Assembly (NCBI GenBank): GCA_945949085.1
Contig: CAMFDJ010000023.1
Coordinates: 1 to 47,340 of the forward strand
Direction of reading: 5' to 3'
Length of the DNA stretch: 47,340 nt
DNA from: an uncultured Lachnospiraceae bacterium
Lineage (GTDB): Bacteria > Bacillota > Clostridia > Lachnospirales > Lachnospiraceae
Positions 8,134 to 16,912 of the stretch are shown here, piece by piece. The position numbers were made by a program, and so were the translations under genes. Under the pieces are notes generated by a model that did no database searches, was not told the origin of the DNA, and was given only the letters and a program-made list of their open reading frames with translations. Numbering within the stretch: the first letter of the stretch is position 1; the number at the start of each line of letters is the position of its first letter.

Positions 8134-9543
8134 TCATGAAATCTCTGTCATCGTGTCAAACAAAGAGAGCTGCTGGTATGTCATTTCATGTGCGATCTCC
8201 CAGTTCTTTTTCCGGTCCGTGTAGATCAGATTCCGTGTAATATAATCCTGATCCATCTTTGTCGGCAACATCATTTTACCCTGACACGTGATAAAATAAT
8301 GTGCCCGCTTTAATACCACACCGATCCGTTTCAAATCGGAAAAATCCAGCCGCGCACTCTGCCTCGCTTTCAGAATGCGCCTCGCAGACTTAACCCCGAT
8401 TCCCGGTACACGCAACAGCATCGCATAGGATGCCCTGTTGATTTCCACCGGAAACTGTTCCAGATGACTGACAGCCCAGTCACATTTCGGATCAAGAAAA
8501 ATATTAAAGTCCGGCTTCTCCTGCGACAAAAGCTCAGAAGCTTCAAATCCGTAATAGCGCAACAGCCAGTCCGCCTGATATAATCTGTGTTCCCGCAAAA
8601 GAGGCGGCTTACTCCCCGGCGCAGGCAGAAGCGGATCTTCATTGACAGCCACATAGGCCGAGTAAAATACCCTTTTTAGCTCGTAGTTCTTATAAAGGCT
8701 CTCCGCCACAGTCAAAAGCTCAAAGTCATGCTCTCCGGTAGCTCCCACAATCATCTGGGTGCTCTGTCCGGCCGGTACAAATAAGCGTTTCCCCGGTTTT
8801 CCCGGCAGCTTCTTCTCCGGTTCCACAAGTGCCAGATCATATCCGTTTTTATCAAATGACATTTGTGTCATTTCTTTGTCTGTAAAAGCCAATCCATTCC
8901 ATTTGTCCTCTAATAGCATCTGCCTCTGTCCGTGGATGCCTTTCTGTATCTGCCGCATGGCAGGCAGAATCTTTTCTCTGGTCTTTCCCGGCGCAAGATC
9001 CTTTAGCCCCTGCGCTGTAGGCAGCTCCAGGTTCAGGCTCATACGATCCGCCAGTTCTCCCACAGCCTCGATCATCTCCGGAGAAGCGCCCGGAATCCCT
9101 TTCACATGAATATAGCCATTAAAACGATACTCCTGTCTGAGCATGCGGATTGTGAGATAAATCTGCTCCATGGTATCATCCGCACTCTTTCTGATCCCCG
9201 AACTCAAAAAGAGGCCTTCAATATAATTCCGTCTGTAAAATTGAATCGTAAGATCACATAATTCCCGCGGGGTAAAGCTGGTGCGGAGTGTATCGTTACT
9301 GCATCGGTTCACACAATATTTACAATCATAAATACAATCATTGGTATACAAGACCTTAAGAAGGGAAATGCACCTGCCATCACCGGAAAAACTGTGACAG
9401 ATACCGCAGGATCTGGTATTTCCAAGCATCCCCGGAACCCCTTTCCTGTCTACGCCGCTGGAGGTACAGGCAGCATCGTACTTTGCCGCATCCGACAAAA
9501 TCTCCAGCTTCTCTTCTATTGTCAAGTCCTCTACAAAATACAT
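8134..9543 (-). CDS. TIGR03916-family putative DNA modification/repair radical SAM protein
   Basis: From MYFVEDLTIEEKLEIL the protein has 469 residues. The radical SAM cluster CX3CX2C is at Cys70, Cys74 and Cys77 (NDCIYDCKYC). Four further cysteines precede it (26, 46, 49, 58), possibly a second metal site. The barrel carries IEGLFLSSGI and YIHVKGIPGAS. A helix-hairpin-helix DNA-binding motif (LLRVPGIGVKSARRILKAR) lies near the C-terminus. Family knowledge pairs it with the DUF4130 protein, whose gene follows about 180 bases downstream. The start at 9543 is chosen because AGGGGGTG lies 7 bases upstream; an earlier ATG at 9573 would add ten atypical residues. The chemical reaction on DNA is not known. 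Confidence 0.9.
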   Translation of the reverse strand: MYFVEDLTIEEKLEILSDAAKYDAACTSSGVDRKGVPGMLGNTRSCGICHSFSGDGRCISLLKVLYTNDCIYDCKYCVNRCSNDTLRTSFTPRELCDLTIQFYRRNYIEGLFLSSGIRKSADDTMEQIYLTIRMLRQEYRFNGYIHVKGIPGASPEMIEAVGELADRMSLNLELPTAQGLKDLAPGKTREKILPAMRQIQKGIHGQRQMLLEDKWNGLAFTDKEMTQMSFDKNGYDLALVEPEKKLPGKPGKRLFVPAGQSTQMIVGATGEHDFELLTVAESLYKNYELKRVFYSAYVAVNEDPLLPAPGSKPPLLREHRLYQADWLLRYYGFEASELLSQEKPDFNIFLDPKCDWAVSHLEQFPVEINRASYAMLLRVPGIGVKSARRILKARQSARLDFSDLKRIGVVLKRAHYFITCQGKMMLPTKMDQDYITRNLIYTDRKKNWEIAHEMTYQQLSLFDTMTEIS

Positions 9544-9641
9544 TCTGACACCCCCTGCCCTGCCTATTCTCATTTTCTATCCCATAAGCGGTAACTGTCG
9601 TGAACTCACCTGTCCCATCCACGCATACGCTTCCCGCAAAA

Positions 9642-9704
9642 CAAAAATAAAAAGAGCTTATAACCGCAATCGAACAGATGTTCTGATTTTGATTATAAAC
9701 TCTT
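9642..9704 (-). terminator. Intrinsic terminator after glgB
   Basis: On the minus strand AAGAG...TTATAA (9704 downward) pairs with TTATAA...CTCTT, with an inner GATT/AATC and GTTC/GAAC helix, making a long hairpin at 9652-9704. It is followed by TTTTTATTTTT (9641-9651). It lies 26 bases past the glgB stop and should end that transcript. Confidence 0.8.
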
Positions 9705-9729
9705 CTGCGCAAATTACAACCCTTTTTCT

Positions 9730-11574
9730 TTATTTTTCTTCGGAAAATGTTACCAGGAAGATGCGGGCTGAAAACGGAGCGATATCCGTTTGTATCCGAT
9801 ACGGCAAAATCTGCGTTTCATCCTTTGTCATCCTGACTTTCATATCCCCCTGCTGCGTATGACCGCTAAAGCACAGCCAGTCACTGTTGATCAATTCTCT
9901 CAAGCTGCATGCCCTGTCGTAACCGAAAGTAAAATCACTCCAATACTGATCCGAAAAGTTAAGCATCACGATAACGGACTGACCTGATGCCCGGCGCTCA
10001 TATACATAAGTGGAGAAATCTGCCGCATTCTCCTCCAGCCACCGAAAGCAATCCCTGTTATACTCACCATCATAAAGTGCCGGATATGTGGTATAAATCT
10101 CACATAGCCTTCTGTAATACGCATGGAAACTGTCATGCATCGGATACTGTAGCATATTCCAGTCAAGCTGCCTTTTCTCATCCCATTCCCGCAGCTGTCC
10201 GATCTCATTCCCCATGAAATTCAGCTTTTTGCCGGGATGTGTAAAAAAATAAGCATATAAAGCTCTCGCCTGTGGAAACTTATCTTCGTATTGTCCCCAC
10301 ATTTTCTGCACGATAGTTGCTTTTCCATGCACCACCTCATCATGGGAAAAAGCCATCATGTATAATTCATTATAGAAATATTTCATGGAAAAGATGAGTT
10401 TGTAATAATGCTGCGGGCGTGCAAACGGCGGTATCTTGAAATACTCCAGTGTGTCATTCATAAAGCCCATATCCCATTTGTAATCAAAACCAAGCCCGTC
10501 ATATTCCACGGGCGCTGTCACCTTCAGATAATCCGTAGAATCCTCTGCAATCAGCATAGCACTCGGATGCAGACTATGCAGTCCCTGATTCATCCTCTTT
10601 ATGAATTTGACACTAGTGTCATTTACGCCTCTGTTCGGATCTCCCATCCAATAAATGGCACGGCTGATAGCATCCATGCGCAGACCATCAAAGTGAAATT
10701 CAGCCAGCCAGTAATTTGCACTTGACTGCAGGAAGCTGGCCACCTCACCTCTGCTATGATTAAAATTACACGTTCCCCATTCACTGTATCCCACATCACT
10801 GCTTGGAAATTCATAGAGTGGCGTACCATCAAATCTGGCCAGTCCATAACCGTCCACCGCGAAATGAATCGGTACAAAATCCAGTATGACACCAATGTCA
10901 TTCTGATGACAGAGATCAATCATCCGCTTCAATCCCTCCGGCTTACCATAGCGGGAGGTAGGTGCAAAAAAACCTGTATTCTGATAGCCCCAGGAACAAT
11001 CTGCCGGATGTTCCGAAAGCGGCATACATTCTATGTAATTGAAATGATTCTCCTTCAAATAAGGGATCAGCTTCTCTGCAATTTCTTCATAGGACGGAAA
11101 ATGCATCTCCTGTCCAGCCGCAGGCTCTGAAGCTGCCTGCTCATTCTTCCATGATGCAAGATGCAATTCATAAATATTAAGCGGCTGATTATAATTCTTA
11201 TCGCGCTTTTGCATCCATGCTTCGTCACCGAAAGTATATTCCTGCAGCGGTGTAATAATAGAGGCAAAGGCCGGTCTCTTTTCCATGGCAAATCCATAAG
11301 GATCGCAGTGTTCCCTTTCCTTTCCTCCTCTTTCCGCAATGATATATTTATACATCTGCCCGCTCTTCGCGCCTTGTACAAAAGCCGAAAAAACGCCAAA
11401 TTCACTGCCCCTGTACATCGGAACCCTCTCCCAATCGGAAAACTCACCAATCACAAAAACCTGCATGGCATTGGGGGCAAAGACGCGAAAATGCGTTCCA
11501 TCCCCATTAGGATGTGCGCCGAAATATTGATATGCATCAAATGCATTTCCGGTATAAAAATCCTGTAAATTCAT
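9730..11574 (-). CDS. glgB: 1,4-alpha-glucan branching enzyme
   Basis: This GH13 enzyme introduces alpha-1,6 branches into glycogen. The 614-residue protein has an N-terminal CBM48-like domain (HFRVFAPNAMQVFVIGEFSDW) and then a TIM barrel. Conserved regions visible are DFVPIHF, the nucleophile in GLRMDAIS (Asp near 301), the acid/base in MLIAEDS (Glu near 345) and FSHDEVVHGK (Asp near 411). The C-terminal beta domain ends with FSARIFLVTFSEE. Length is slightly short of typical GlgB, consistent with a reduced N-terminus. AGGGAGAG precedes the ATG. No other glycogen gene is near. The predicted leader contains repeat copy B, and the predicted promoter overlaps that of the divergent tetR. Confidence 0.95.
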   Translation of the reverse strand: MNLQDFYTGNAFDAYQYFGAHPNGDGTHFRVFAPNAMQVFVIGEFSDWERVPMYRGSEFGVFSAFVQGAKSGQMYKYIIAERGGKEREHCDPYGFAMEKRPAFASIITPLQEYTFGDEAWMQKRDKNYNQPLNIYELHLASWKNEQAASEPAAGQEMHFPSYEEIAEKLIPYLKENHFNYIECMPLSEHPADCSWGYQNTGFFAPTSRYGKPEGLKRMIDLCHQNDIGVILDFVPIHFAVDGYGLARFDGTPLYEFPSSDVGYSEWGTCNFNHSRGEVASFLQSSANYWLAEFHFDGLRMDAISRAIYWMGDPNRGVNDTSVKFIKRMNQGLHSLHPSAMLIAEDSTDYLKVTAPVEYDGLGFDYKWDMGFMNDTLEYFKIPPFARPQHYYKLIFSMKYFYNELYMMAFSHDEVVHGKATIVQKMWGQYEDKFPQARALYAYFFTHPGKKLNFMGNEIGQLREWDEKRQLDWNMLQYPMHDSFHAYYRRLCEIYTTYPALYDGEYNRDCFRWLEENAADFSTYVYERRASGQSVIVMLNFSDQYWSDFTFGYDRACSLRELINSDWLCFSGHTQQGDMKVRMTKDETQILPYRIQTDIAPFSARIFLVTFSEEK

Positions 11575-11597
11575 CTGTCTCTCCCTATCTGATTCAT

Positions 11598-11844
11598 TTT
11601 TTCTCGCTCGCGCTCATTTTCCTTCCTCTTTGTCACTCGAAAATCATGCTGCTTCGCAGCATCCGTGCTTCGCACTCTCCGATTTTCTCGTTACACGCTC
11701 GGGTCCATCTCGAATCCGCTATCGCTTCTTCTCGATGGAAGACACTCGGCAAATACGAGCATTCCCACAAGTGCAAGCTCGTGCTTGCCTCGCTAAAACC
11801 AAATGCTCGCTTCGCTCGCGCTCATTTTCCTTCCTCGCGTGTAA
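11598..11844 (-). repeat. Structured intergenic repeat, copy B
   Basis: Read on the minus strand, TTACACGC (plus 11837-11844) pairs with GCGTGTAA (plus 11691-11698). Between them lie an arm-1 remnant, arm 2 (GGCAA/TTGCC) and arm 3 (CCATC/GATGG), homologous to copy A. Next comes the core arm (plus 11632-11695), with GAAAATC/GATTTTC enclosing two hairpins: GTGC-GAA-GCAC (11665-11675) and ATGCTGC-GAA-GCAGCAT (11646-11662). A partial arm-1 copy ends near 11598. The element abuts the predicted tetR -35 and fills the predicted glgB leader. Short reading frames across it are not credible genes. Confidence 0.85.
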
Positions 11845-11845
11845 A

Positions 11846-11874
11846 TGGACAACCGTCTATTATTATGTTATGAT
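11846..11874 (+). promoter_or_regulatory. sigma-A promoter of the tetR-like gene
   Basis: TGGACA (11846-11851) and TATGAT (11869-11874) are 17 bases apart. Initiation is expected near 11881, giving a leader of about 43 bases. The site overlaps completely with the predicted antiparallel glgB promoter. Confidence 0.65.
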
Positions 11875-11893
11875 ATAGGGGAGCAATTTTCAA
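11865..11893 (-). promoter_or_regulatory. Candidate glgB promoter, antiparallel to the tetR promoter
   Basis: On the minus strand TTGAAA (11888-11893) and TAACAT (11865-11870) are 17 bases apart. Transcription would start near 11858 and run through repeat copy B before glgB. The -10 matches the consensus at 4 of 6 positions. Confidence 0.5.
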
Positions 11894-11923
11894 GTCATTT
11901 GAGAGAAATAGGAGCGTTATAAA

Positions 11924-12505
11924 ATGAAAAAAGACAAATCAGATAAAAGAGTTGAGAAAACAGAATGTGCTCTCCGATCCGCATTTTCCAGACTCATCTC
12001 GCAGAAGAAAGTCAATGAAATCACAGTCAAAGAGCTTTGCCGACTGGCAGATATCAATAAAAGCACATTTTACCTGCATTATCATGATATTTATGATCTG
12101 GAAAAGTCTTTTTACGAGACTATCGCAGCGCAGATTGGCCTTATTTTCCAGGAATATGATTATGAGCAGCTCATTTCCTGCTCCACAAAGATTATGTATC
12201 GCATCCTGAAGCTATTCGACGGCAGTGCACCTCTGTATGTCTCATTTCGGCGCGGTGATGCACTGTCAAGGATTTTGTCAGGCGCAGACACATATATTAC
12301 GGATATTCTCTATGAAACCCTGCAAAAAAAGCAGCCCTCCCTCTCGCAAGAGGAACTGGCTGCTCATAAGCTCAATATTACATTCATTGTAAACGGTTAT
12401 ATTGGTCTGATCCGGCGTTATGCCATTGAAAAAATGTCCGATCAAAGCCTTGCCTTATTGGCAAACTCTCTGGAGCATGGTTTTTCTCCCATCTTTCCTC
12501 AATAG
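11924..12505 (+). CDS. TetR/AcrR family transcriptional regulator
   Basis: The 193-residue protein carries a TetR-type N-terminal helix-turn-helix: ALRSAFSRLISQKKVNEITVKELCRLADINKSTFYLHYHDIYDLEKSF (about 16-63), with the recognition helix at KSTFYLHY. The rest is a helical ligand-binding/dimerisation domain ending in a TetR_C-like segment (NITFIVNGYIGLIRRYAIE). AGGAG lies 9 bases before the ATG. TetR proteins usually act on their own promoter and a divergent neighbour, which here would be glgB. No transporter gene lies next to it. The ligand is unknown. Confidence 0.9.
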   Translation: MKKDKSDKRVEKTECALRSAFSRLISQKKVNEITVKELCRLADINKSTFYLHYHDIYDLEKSFYETIAAQIGLIFQEYDYEQLISCSTKIMYRILKLFDGSAPLYVSFRRGDALSRILSGADTYITDILYETLQKKQPSLSQEELAAHKLNITFIVNGYIGLIRRYAIEKMSDQSLALLANSLEHGFSPIFPQ

Positions 12506-12589
12506 CGTATCGGCCAATATGCGACCTTTCGCTTTGTGTCATTGCAAAAACAGTCAAAAAGTCATATCTGCCGGCAAAAAGCTGCAACA

Positions 12590-14089
12590 CTAACAGTCAT
12601 AGGGTTGTAAATACATGGCGTCCACATAATACGCATGAAACGCTTTCATCTCTGCCAGATTGATGCTTTTGGCATGCAACCTGATTCTCTCTGCCTGCTC
12701 GTCCATACATTCCTTTTCATGCTGCCCCGGCTGCAGCACATCGCACCCCTGCGCATACAGGTTTTCTGCATAAAGTGCACTGCCGGCCAGTGCTGCATTT
12801 CCCACACTCTTGACATGGTCGTGCAGCATCATTGGTAAAACACCAATTGCACACGCTGCATCAACATCCAGATAATAGCCAAATCCACCGGCCAGATACA
12901 CCCTTTGCAATGCATTTGGTGTAAGATCCATTTCCTGAAGCAAAACGCGGATACCGGCAAGCACTGCCGCCTTTGCCATCTGGAGATTTCTGATATCCTC
13001 CTGTCTGATCATCACACCTCTGCTTGCAATTCCATCCCGCATTTTCTCATTCTGAATCAAACCGGTTTCATCTATAAGCCCGCTGTGCAAAAGATCCGAT
13101 GCAATATGGATCAGATCTGCCCCCGGCACATTTGTCGTTACACCGCCCTCAAATGCCGGACCGGCTGCCGTTGCTGTACACAGTATCTCACCGCGGTGCA
13201 TAAGTGCCATCTCACCATTGGTTCCAAGATCCACCAAAAGTGCCGTGGCAATGCCTTCTCTTTGCATACTCTCCTGACAGGCCAGAATCCCTGCCATAAT
13301 ATCCCCACCAACAAAAGCTGATATCCCCGGCATAATAACAGTAGTTATTCCACTAATCTTCCATATCTGCCGTGCCGTCGTCACCGGCTCAAATGGTGCT
13401 TTTGCAAGCTTTGATACATCCAGTCCAAGAAGCAGATGAATCATTACTGTATTTCCCGCCAGTACCGCAAGCTTTGGTCGGAAACCTTCCGCAAGCCATT
13501 TTTCCATCCCCTGTTCCAGAAGTCCGGACACGCAATCCGCCAAAGCCTTCCCTTCTCCGGCAAGCGCCTTCTCCATACGGGAGATCACATCAGCCCCGTA
13601 CTGTCTCTGCGGATTTAACATTCTGCAGGTATCAATCACCCGCCCTGTGCCTGCTTCCAAAAGCTGCATCACAATTGTGGTGGTTCCAAGGTCAATGACC
13701 GCTAGCGTATCCCCACATGCTTCCGAAGCTGTCTTAGCAGCCTGCGAACGGAATGCGTCATCTGTAAGAATCGTTATTTTTTCTTTCGGCGGTTGAAAAA
13801 CAACCTCAGCATCCATCACCGGTTTTGCCAGACAGGCAAGCCGCCAGCCTTCCCGTAATTGCTGCGGCGAAAATCGTCTGCGGTCTGCCGGCATCGGAAG
13901 CGGTGCCCCTTTGATAAACTGCACAGCACATCTGCCGCAGGTACCTTTTCCGCCGCAATGCGAAAAACCAAGGAGCTTTTGCTCCTTGAGCACAGAAAGA
14001 ACGCTTTCTCCTTTCTGCAGAGAAAACGTTCCGATATTCTGTATGGTAATGTGAATGGTGTTACACAAATCTGTTCTGCCCTCTGTCAT
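12590..14089 (-). CDS. 2Fe-2S ferredoxin/ASKHA-domain protein (RACo-like, DUF4445)
   Basis: The 499-residue protein joins an N-terminal plant-type [2Fe-2S] ferredoxin domain (Cys45, Cys51, Cys54 and Cys86; HCGGKGTCGRC) to an ASKHA-type ATPase region. That region shows LAVIDLGTTTIV (about 128-139) and LLVDLGTNGEMAL, then TATAAGPAFEGG. This is the architecture of reductive activators of corrinoid proteins, which return Co(II) cobalamin to Co(I) at the cost of ATP. No corrinoid protein or methyltransferase gene is in the window, so its partner is unknown. Its ATG lies inside the DUF4250 gene (29-base overlap), preceded by AGGA at 7 bases, so translation is probably coupled. The ORF ends convergently with tetR. 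Confidence 0.88.
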   Translation of the reverse strand: MTEGRTDLCNTIHITIQNIGTFSLQKGESVLSVLKEQKLLGFSHCGGKGTCGRCAVQFIKGAPLPMPADRRRFSPQQLREGWRLACLAKPVMDAEVVFQPPKEKITILTDDAFRSQAAKTASEACGDTLAVIDLGTTTIVMQLLEAGTGRVIDTCRMLNPQRQYGADVISRMEKALAGEGKALADCVSGLLEQGMEKWLAEGFRPKLAVLAGNTVMIHLLLGLDVSKLAKAPFEPVTTARQIWKISGITTVIMPGISAFVGGDIMAGILACQESMQREGIATALLVDLGTNGEMALMHRGEILCTATAAGPAFEGGVTTNVPGADLIHIASDLLHSGLIDETGLIQNEKMRDGIASRGVMIRQEDIRNLQMAKAAVLAGIRVLLQEMDLTPNALQRVYLAGGFGYYLDVDAACAIGVLPMMLHDHVKSVGNAALAGSALYAENLYAQGCDVLQPGQHEKECMDEQAERIRLHAKSINLAEMKAFHAYYVDAMYLQPYDC

Positions 14090-14234
14090 AGGTATATCCT
14101 GCTGCTTTCAGCTTTTCTGTAATTTCCTGCTGGGAGACATCCAGATCATCACACATTGTCTCCAGGGAATCATAATAATCCCGCAGCTTCAGATTGACAA
14201 AGCTCAAAAGCATAATCGGGTCACTCGGTATCAT
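14061..14234 (-). CDS. DUF4250 family small protein, 57 residues
   Basis: The minus strand encodes a protein starting [20 protein letters not shown], with ...SLETMCDDLDVSQQEI and ending GYTYDRGQNRFV. This matches the short DUF4250 family of Clostridia (P-x-D-P-x-M-L-L-S-x-V-N-x-K-L-R-D). AAAGGAG, formed by the last clpB codons, lies 6 bases before its ATG. The ATG shares one base with the clpB stop, and its 3' end overlaps the start of the RACo-like gene. The predicted fold is a few helices resembling a small helix-turn-helix. Function is unknown. Confidence 0.88.
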   Translation of the reverse strand: MIPSDPIMLLSFVNLKLRDYYDSLETMCDDLDVSQQEITEKLKAAGYTYDRGQNRFV

Positions 14235-16837
14235 CACATGCTCCTTTCCGCCACTGCAAACAGACTCGCATCTTCGCCTTCTCCCTGTACATCGATCACA
14301 ATGACATCTCCTGCTGCAATCTCTCCGGCAAGGATCAGTCTGGCGGATAGAGTCTCTACATGCTTTTGCATAAATCTCTTGAGTGGTCTTGCGCCATATA
14401 CGGGATCATATCCATGCTCCACAATATACTGCTTTGCAGCATCCGTCAGCCTGATGCTGATTTCCTTATCCGCAAGTCTGTCGTTTAATTCCTTGACCAG
14501 TAATTTAATAATACCGCCAATATTTTCTTTGGTCAACGGCTTAAACAGAATCGTCTCATCCAGCCTGTTCAAAAATTCCGGTCTGAAATGATTCCTAAGA
14601 TCCGCCATCACAAGCTCCTGCGCCTGTGGCGTAATACTGCCATCTTCCGAAATACCGTCGAGCAGATAATTTGCTCCGATGTTGGATGTCATGATCAGAA
14701 TCGTATTCTTAAAGTCAACTGTTCTGCCCTGCGAATCCGTGATTCTGCCATCATCAAGCACCTGCAAAAGCACATTGAATACATCCGGATGTGCTTTTTC
14801 AATCTCATCGAAGAGCACTACGCTGTAAGGTCTTCTGCGCACTGCCTCGGTAAGCTGTCCGCCCTCCTCGTATCCCACGTATCCCGGAGGCGCTCCGATC
14901 AGTCTGGATACAGAGTACTTCTCCATATATTCACTCATATCAATTCTGACCATATTGTTCTCATTATCAAAAAGCCCCTGCGCCAGAGCCTTGGCAAGCT
15001 CCGTCTTACCGACACCAGTAGGACCTAAGAACAGGAAGGAACCGATCGGCCTGTCAGGATCTTTAATCCCTGCTTTGGAACGGATGATAGCCTCTGTCAC
15101 CTTCATGACGCCTTCATCCTGCCCAATCACACGTTTATGCAATTCCTCATCCAAGTGAAGTGTCTTATTTCTCTCGCTCTCTGTCAGCTTCGCCACAGGA
15201 ATTCCCGTCCAGCGCGATACAATCTTGGCAATCTCCTCATCATTGACATTCTCGTGCACAAGGGAGCGCTCCTCCTTCTTCACCCTCTCCTCCTCTGTCT
15301 GAAGCTGTCTCTTCAATTCAGGGAGTCTGCCATATGACAGTTCTGCCGCTTTTTCCAGATTACCATCCCGCTGCGCAATCTGAATCTCTCCATTGACCTG
15401 CTCAATCTCCTCGCGGAGCTTCTGCAATTTCTCCACAGAGTTCTTTTCATTTTCCCATGTTGCCTTCTGGCTGTTGAATTCCTCCTTCAGCTCTGCCAGT
15501 TCCTTCTGCAATGCCTCAAGCCTGTCTTTGGAGAGTCTGTCCTCCTCCTTTTTGAGTGCCGCCTCTTCAATCTCCATCTGCATGATCTTACGGCTCATCT
15601 CGTCAAGCTCAGTCGGCATGGAATCCAGTTCCGTCTTGATCAGTGCACAGGCCTCATCGACCAGATCAATCGCCTTATCCGGCAAAAAACGATCTGTGAT
15701 ATACCGATTGGAAAGAACAGCTGCACTCACAAGCGCATTATCCATGATTTTGACACCATGGAACACCTCATAACGCTCCTTCAGTCCACGCAAAATAGAA
15801 ATGGTATCCTCCACAGTCGGTTCTTCCACCATAACAGTCTGAAAACGCCGCTCAAGTGCCGCATCCTTTTCAATATACTGTCTGTATTCATCCAGTGTCG
15901 TGGCCCCGATACAGTGCAGCTCGCCCCTTGCCAGCATAGGCTTAAGCATATTGCCGGCATCAAGTGCGCCGTCCGTTTTACCGGCTCCTACAATCGTATG
16001 CAATTCATCGATGAAAAGAATGATCTGACCATCACTCTTCTTTACATCCTCAAGTACAGCTTTTAATCGTTCCTCAAACTCTCCACGATATTTGGCACCT
16101 GCCACAAGCGCCCCCATATCCAATGCAAAAATCTTTTTATCCTTCAGTGAGGCCGGCACATCTCCTCTGACAATACGCTGCGCAAGACCTTCCACAACAG
16201 CTGTTTTGCCCACGCCGGGTTCGCCGATCAAAACCGGATTATTCTTTGATTTCCGGGATAAGATACGAATCACATTCCGGATCTCATTATCCCTGCCGAT
16301 CACCGGATCGAGTTTCTGATTTCTGGCCCTCTCGACAAGCTCCTGCCCATATTTTTCCAGCGTGTCATAAGTTGCCTCCGGATTATCGCTGGTCACTCTC
16401 TGGTTGCCCCGGACAACGGCAAGAGCCTTAAGAAACCGCTCCACTGTCAGTCCGTATTCCGAAAACAGCTTCTTCATTTCCTGATTCGGTTTCTTGAGCA
16501 TACATAAGAAAAGATGCTCCACGGAGACATACTCATCTCCCATGGCCTTCGCTTCATCTTCAGCCGTAATGAGGACCTGATTCAGCGACTGGCTCATATA
16601 AAGCTGTCCGCCTGACACCTTTGTCTTTTTCTGGAGTGCCTGTCTGCTGCGATCCACAAAATGTTCTTTATTGATCTCCATCTTCTCTATTAATTTCAAG
16701 ATCAGACTGTCCTCAATAGTTAAAAGACTATATAAAAGATGCTCCTGATCTACTTCCTGATTGCCAAATTCATAGGCAAGCTTTTCACAGCCATTGACTG
16801 CTTCTATTGATTTCTGCGTAAACTTTGATAAATTCAT
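14234..16837 (-). CDS. clpB: Chaperone ClpB, AAA+ disaggregase
   Basis: ClpB extracts polypeptides from aggregates together with DnaK. From [14 protein letters not shown] it has 867 residues, normal for the family. It contains the Clp N domain (1-145), a first AAA+ module with Walker A GEPGVGKT (205-212) and [13 protein letters not shown], a long M-domain coiled coil (about 405-525, Glu/Lys/Leu-rich), and a second AAA+ module with [24 protein letters not shown] and [10 protein letters not shown]. An upstream GTG/ATG frame would add 27 residues overlapping the promoter, so the ATG at 16837 with AGGTGG just before it is used. The ClpP-binding IGF/L loop of ClpA/ClpC is not seen. It leads the clpB-DUF4250-RACo chain. 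Confidence 0.96.
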   Translation of the reverse strand: MNLSKFTQKSIEAVNGCEKLAYEFGNQEVDQEHLLYSLLTIEDSLILKLIEKMEINKEHFVDRSRQALQKKTKVSGGQLYMSQSLNQVLITAEDEAKAMGDEYVSVEHLFLCMLKKPNQEMKKLFSEYGLTVERFLKALAVVRGNQRVTSDNPEATYDTLEKYGQELVERARNQKLDPVIGRDNEIRNVIRILSRKSKNNPVLIGEPGVGKTAVVEGLAQRIVRGDVPASLKDKKIFALDMGALVAGAKYRGEFEERLKAVLEDVKKSDGQIILFIDELHTIVGAGKTDGALDAGNMLKPMLARGELHCIGATTLDEYRQYIEKDAALERRFQTVMVEEPTVEDTISILRGLKERYEVFHGVKIMDNALVSAAVLSNRYITDRFLPDKAIDLVDEACALIKTELDSMPTELDEMSRKIMQMEIEEAALKKEEDRLSKDRLEALQKELAELKEEFNSQKATWENEKNSVEKLQKLREEIEQVNGEIQIAQRDGNLEKAAELSYGRLPELKRQLQTEEERVKKEERSLVHENVNDEEIAKIVSRWTGIPVAKLTESERNKTLHLDEELHKRVIGQDEGVMKVTEAIIRSKAGIKDPDRPIGSFLFLGPTGVGKTELAKALAQGLFDNENNMVRIDMSEYMEKYSVSRLIGAPPGYVGYEEGGQLTEAVRRRPYSVVLFDEIEKAHPDVFNVLLQVLDDGRITDSQGRTVDFKNTILIMTSNIGANYLLDGISEDGSITPQAQELVMADLRNHFRPEFLNRLDETILFKPLTKENIGGIIKLLVKELNDRLADKEISIRLTDAAKQYIVEHGYDPVYGARPLKRFMQKHVETLSARLILAGEIAAGDVIVIDVQGEGEDASLFAVAERSM

Positions 16838-16880
16838 AATGCCACCTACTTTCTCTTGTTGTTTTGTTTGTTCTATTCCA

Positions 16881-16908
16881 ACTATAACACGCTTTTTTGT
16901 AATGTCAA
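16881..16908 (-). promoter_or_regulatory. sigma-A promoter of clpB
   Basis: On the minus strand a perfect TTGACA (16903-16908) and TATAGT (16881-16886) are 16 bases apart. The expected start near 16874 gives a leader of about 37 bases. It is the strongest promoter match in the window after rpmE. Confidence 0.75.
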
Positions 16909-16912
16909 CTAC

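Noticed and set aside
11514..11878. Plus-strand frames across copy B and the glgB start
   Set aside because: They run antisense through the glgB start and the repeat, with Arg/Ser-rich low-quality sequence and no ribosome binding site.
14055..14591. 178-codon plus-strand frame opposite the clpB 3' end and DUF4250
   Set aside because: Antisense to well-supported genes; the minus strand gives recognisable families.
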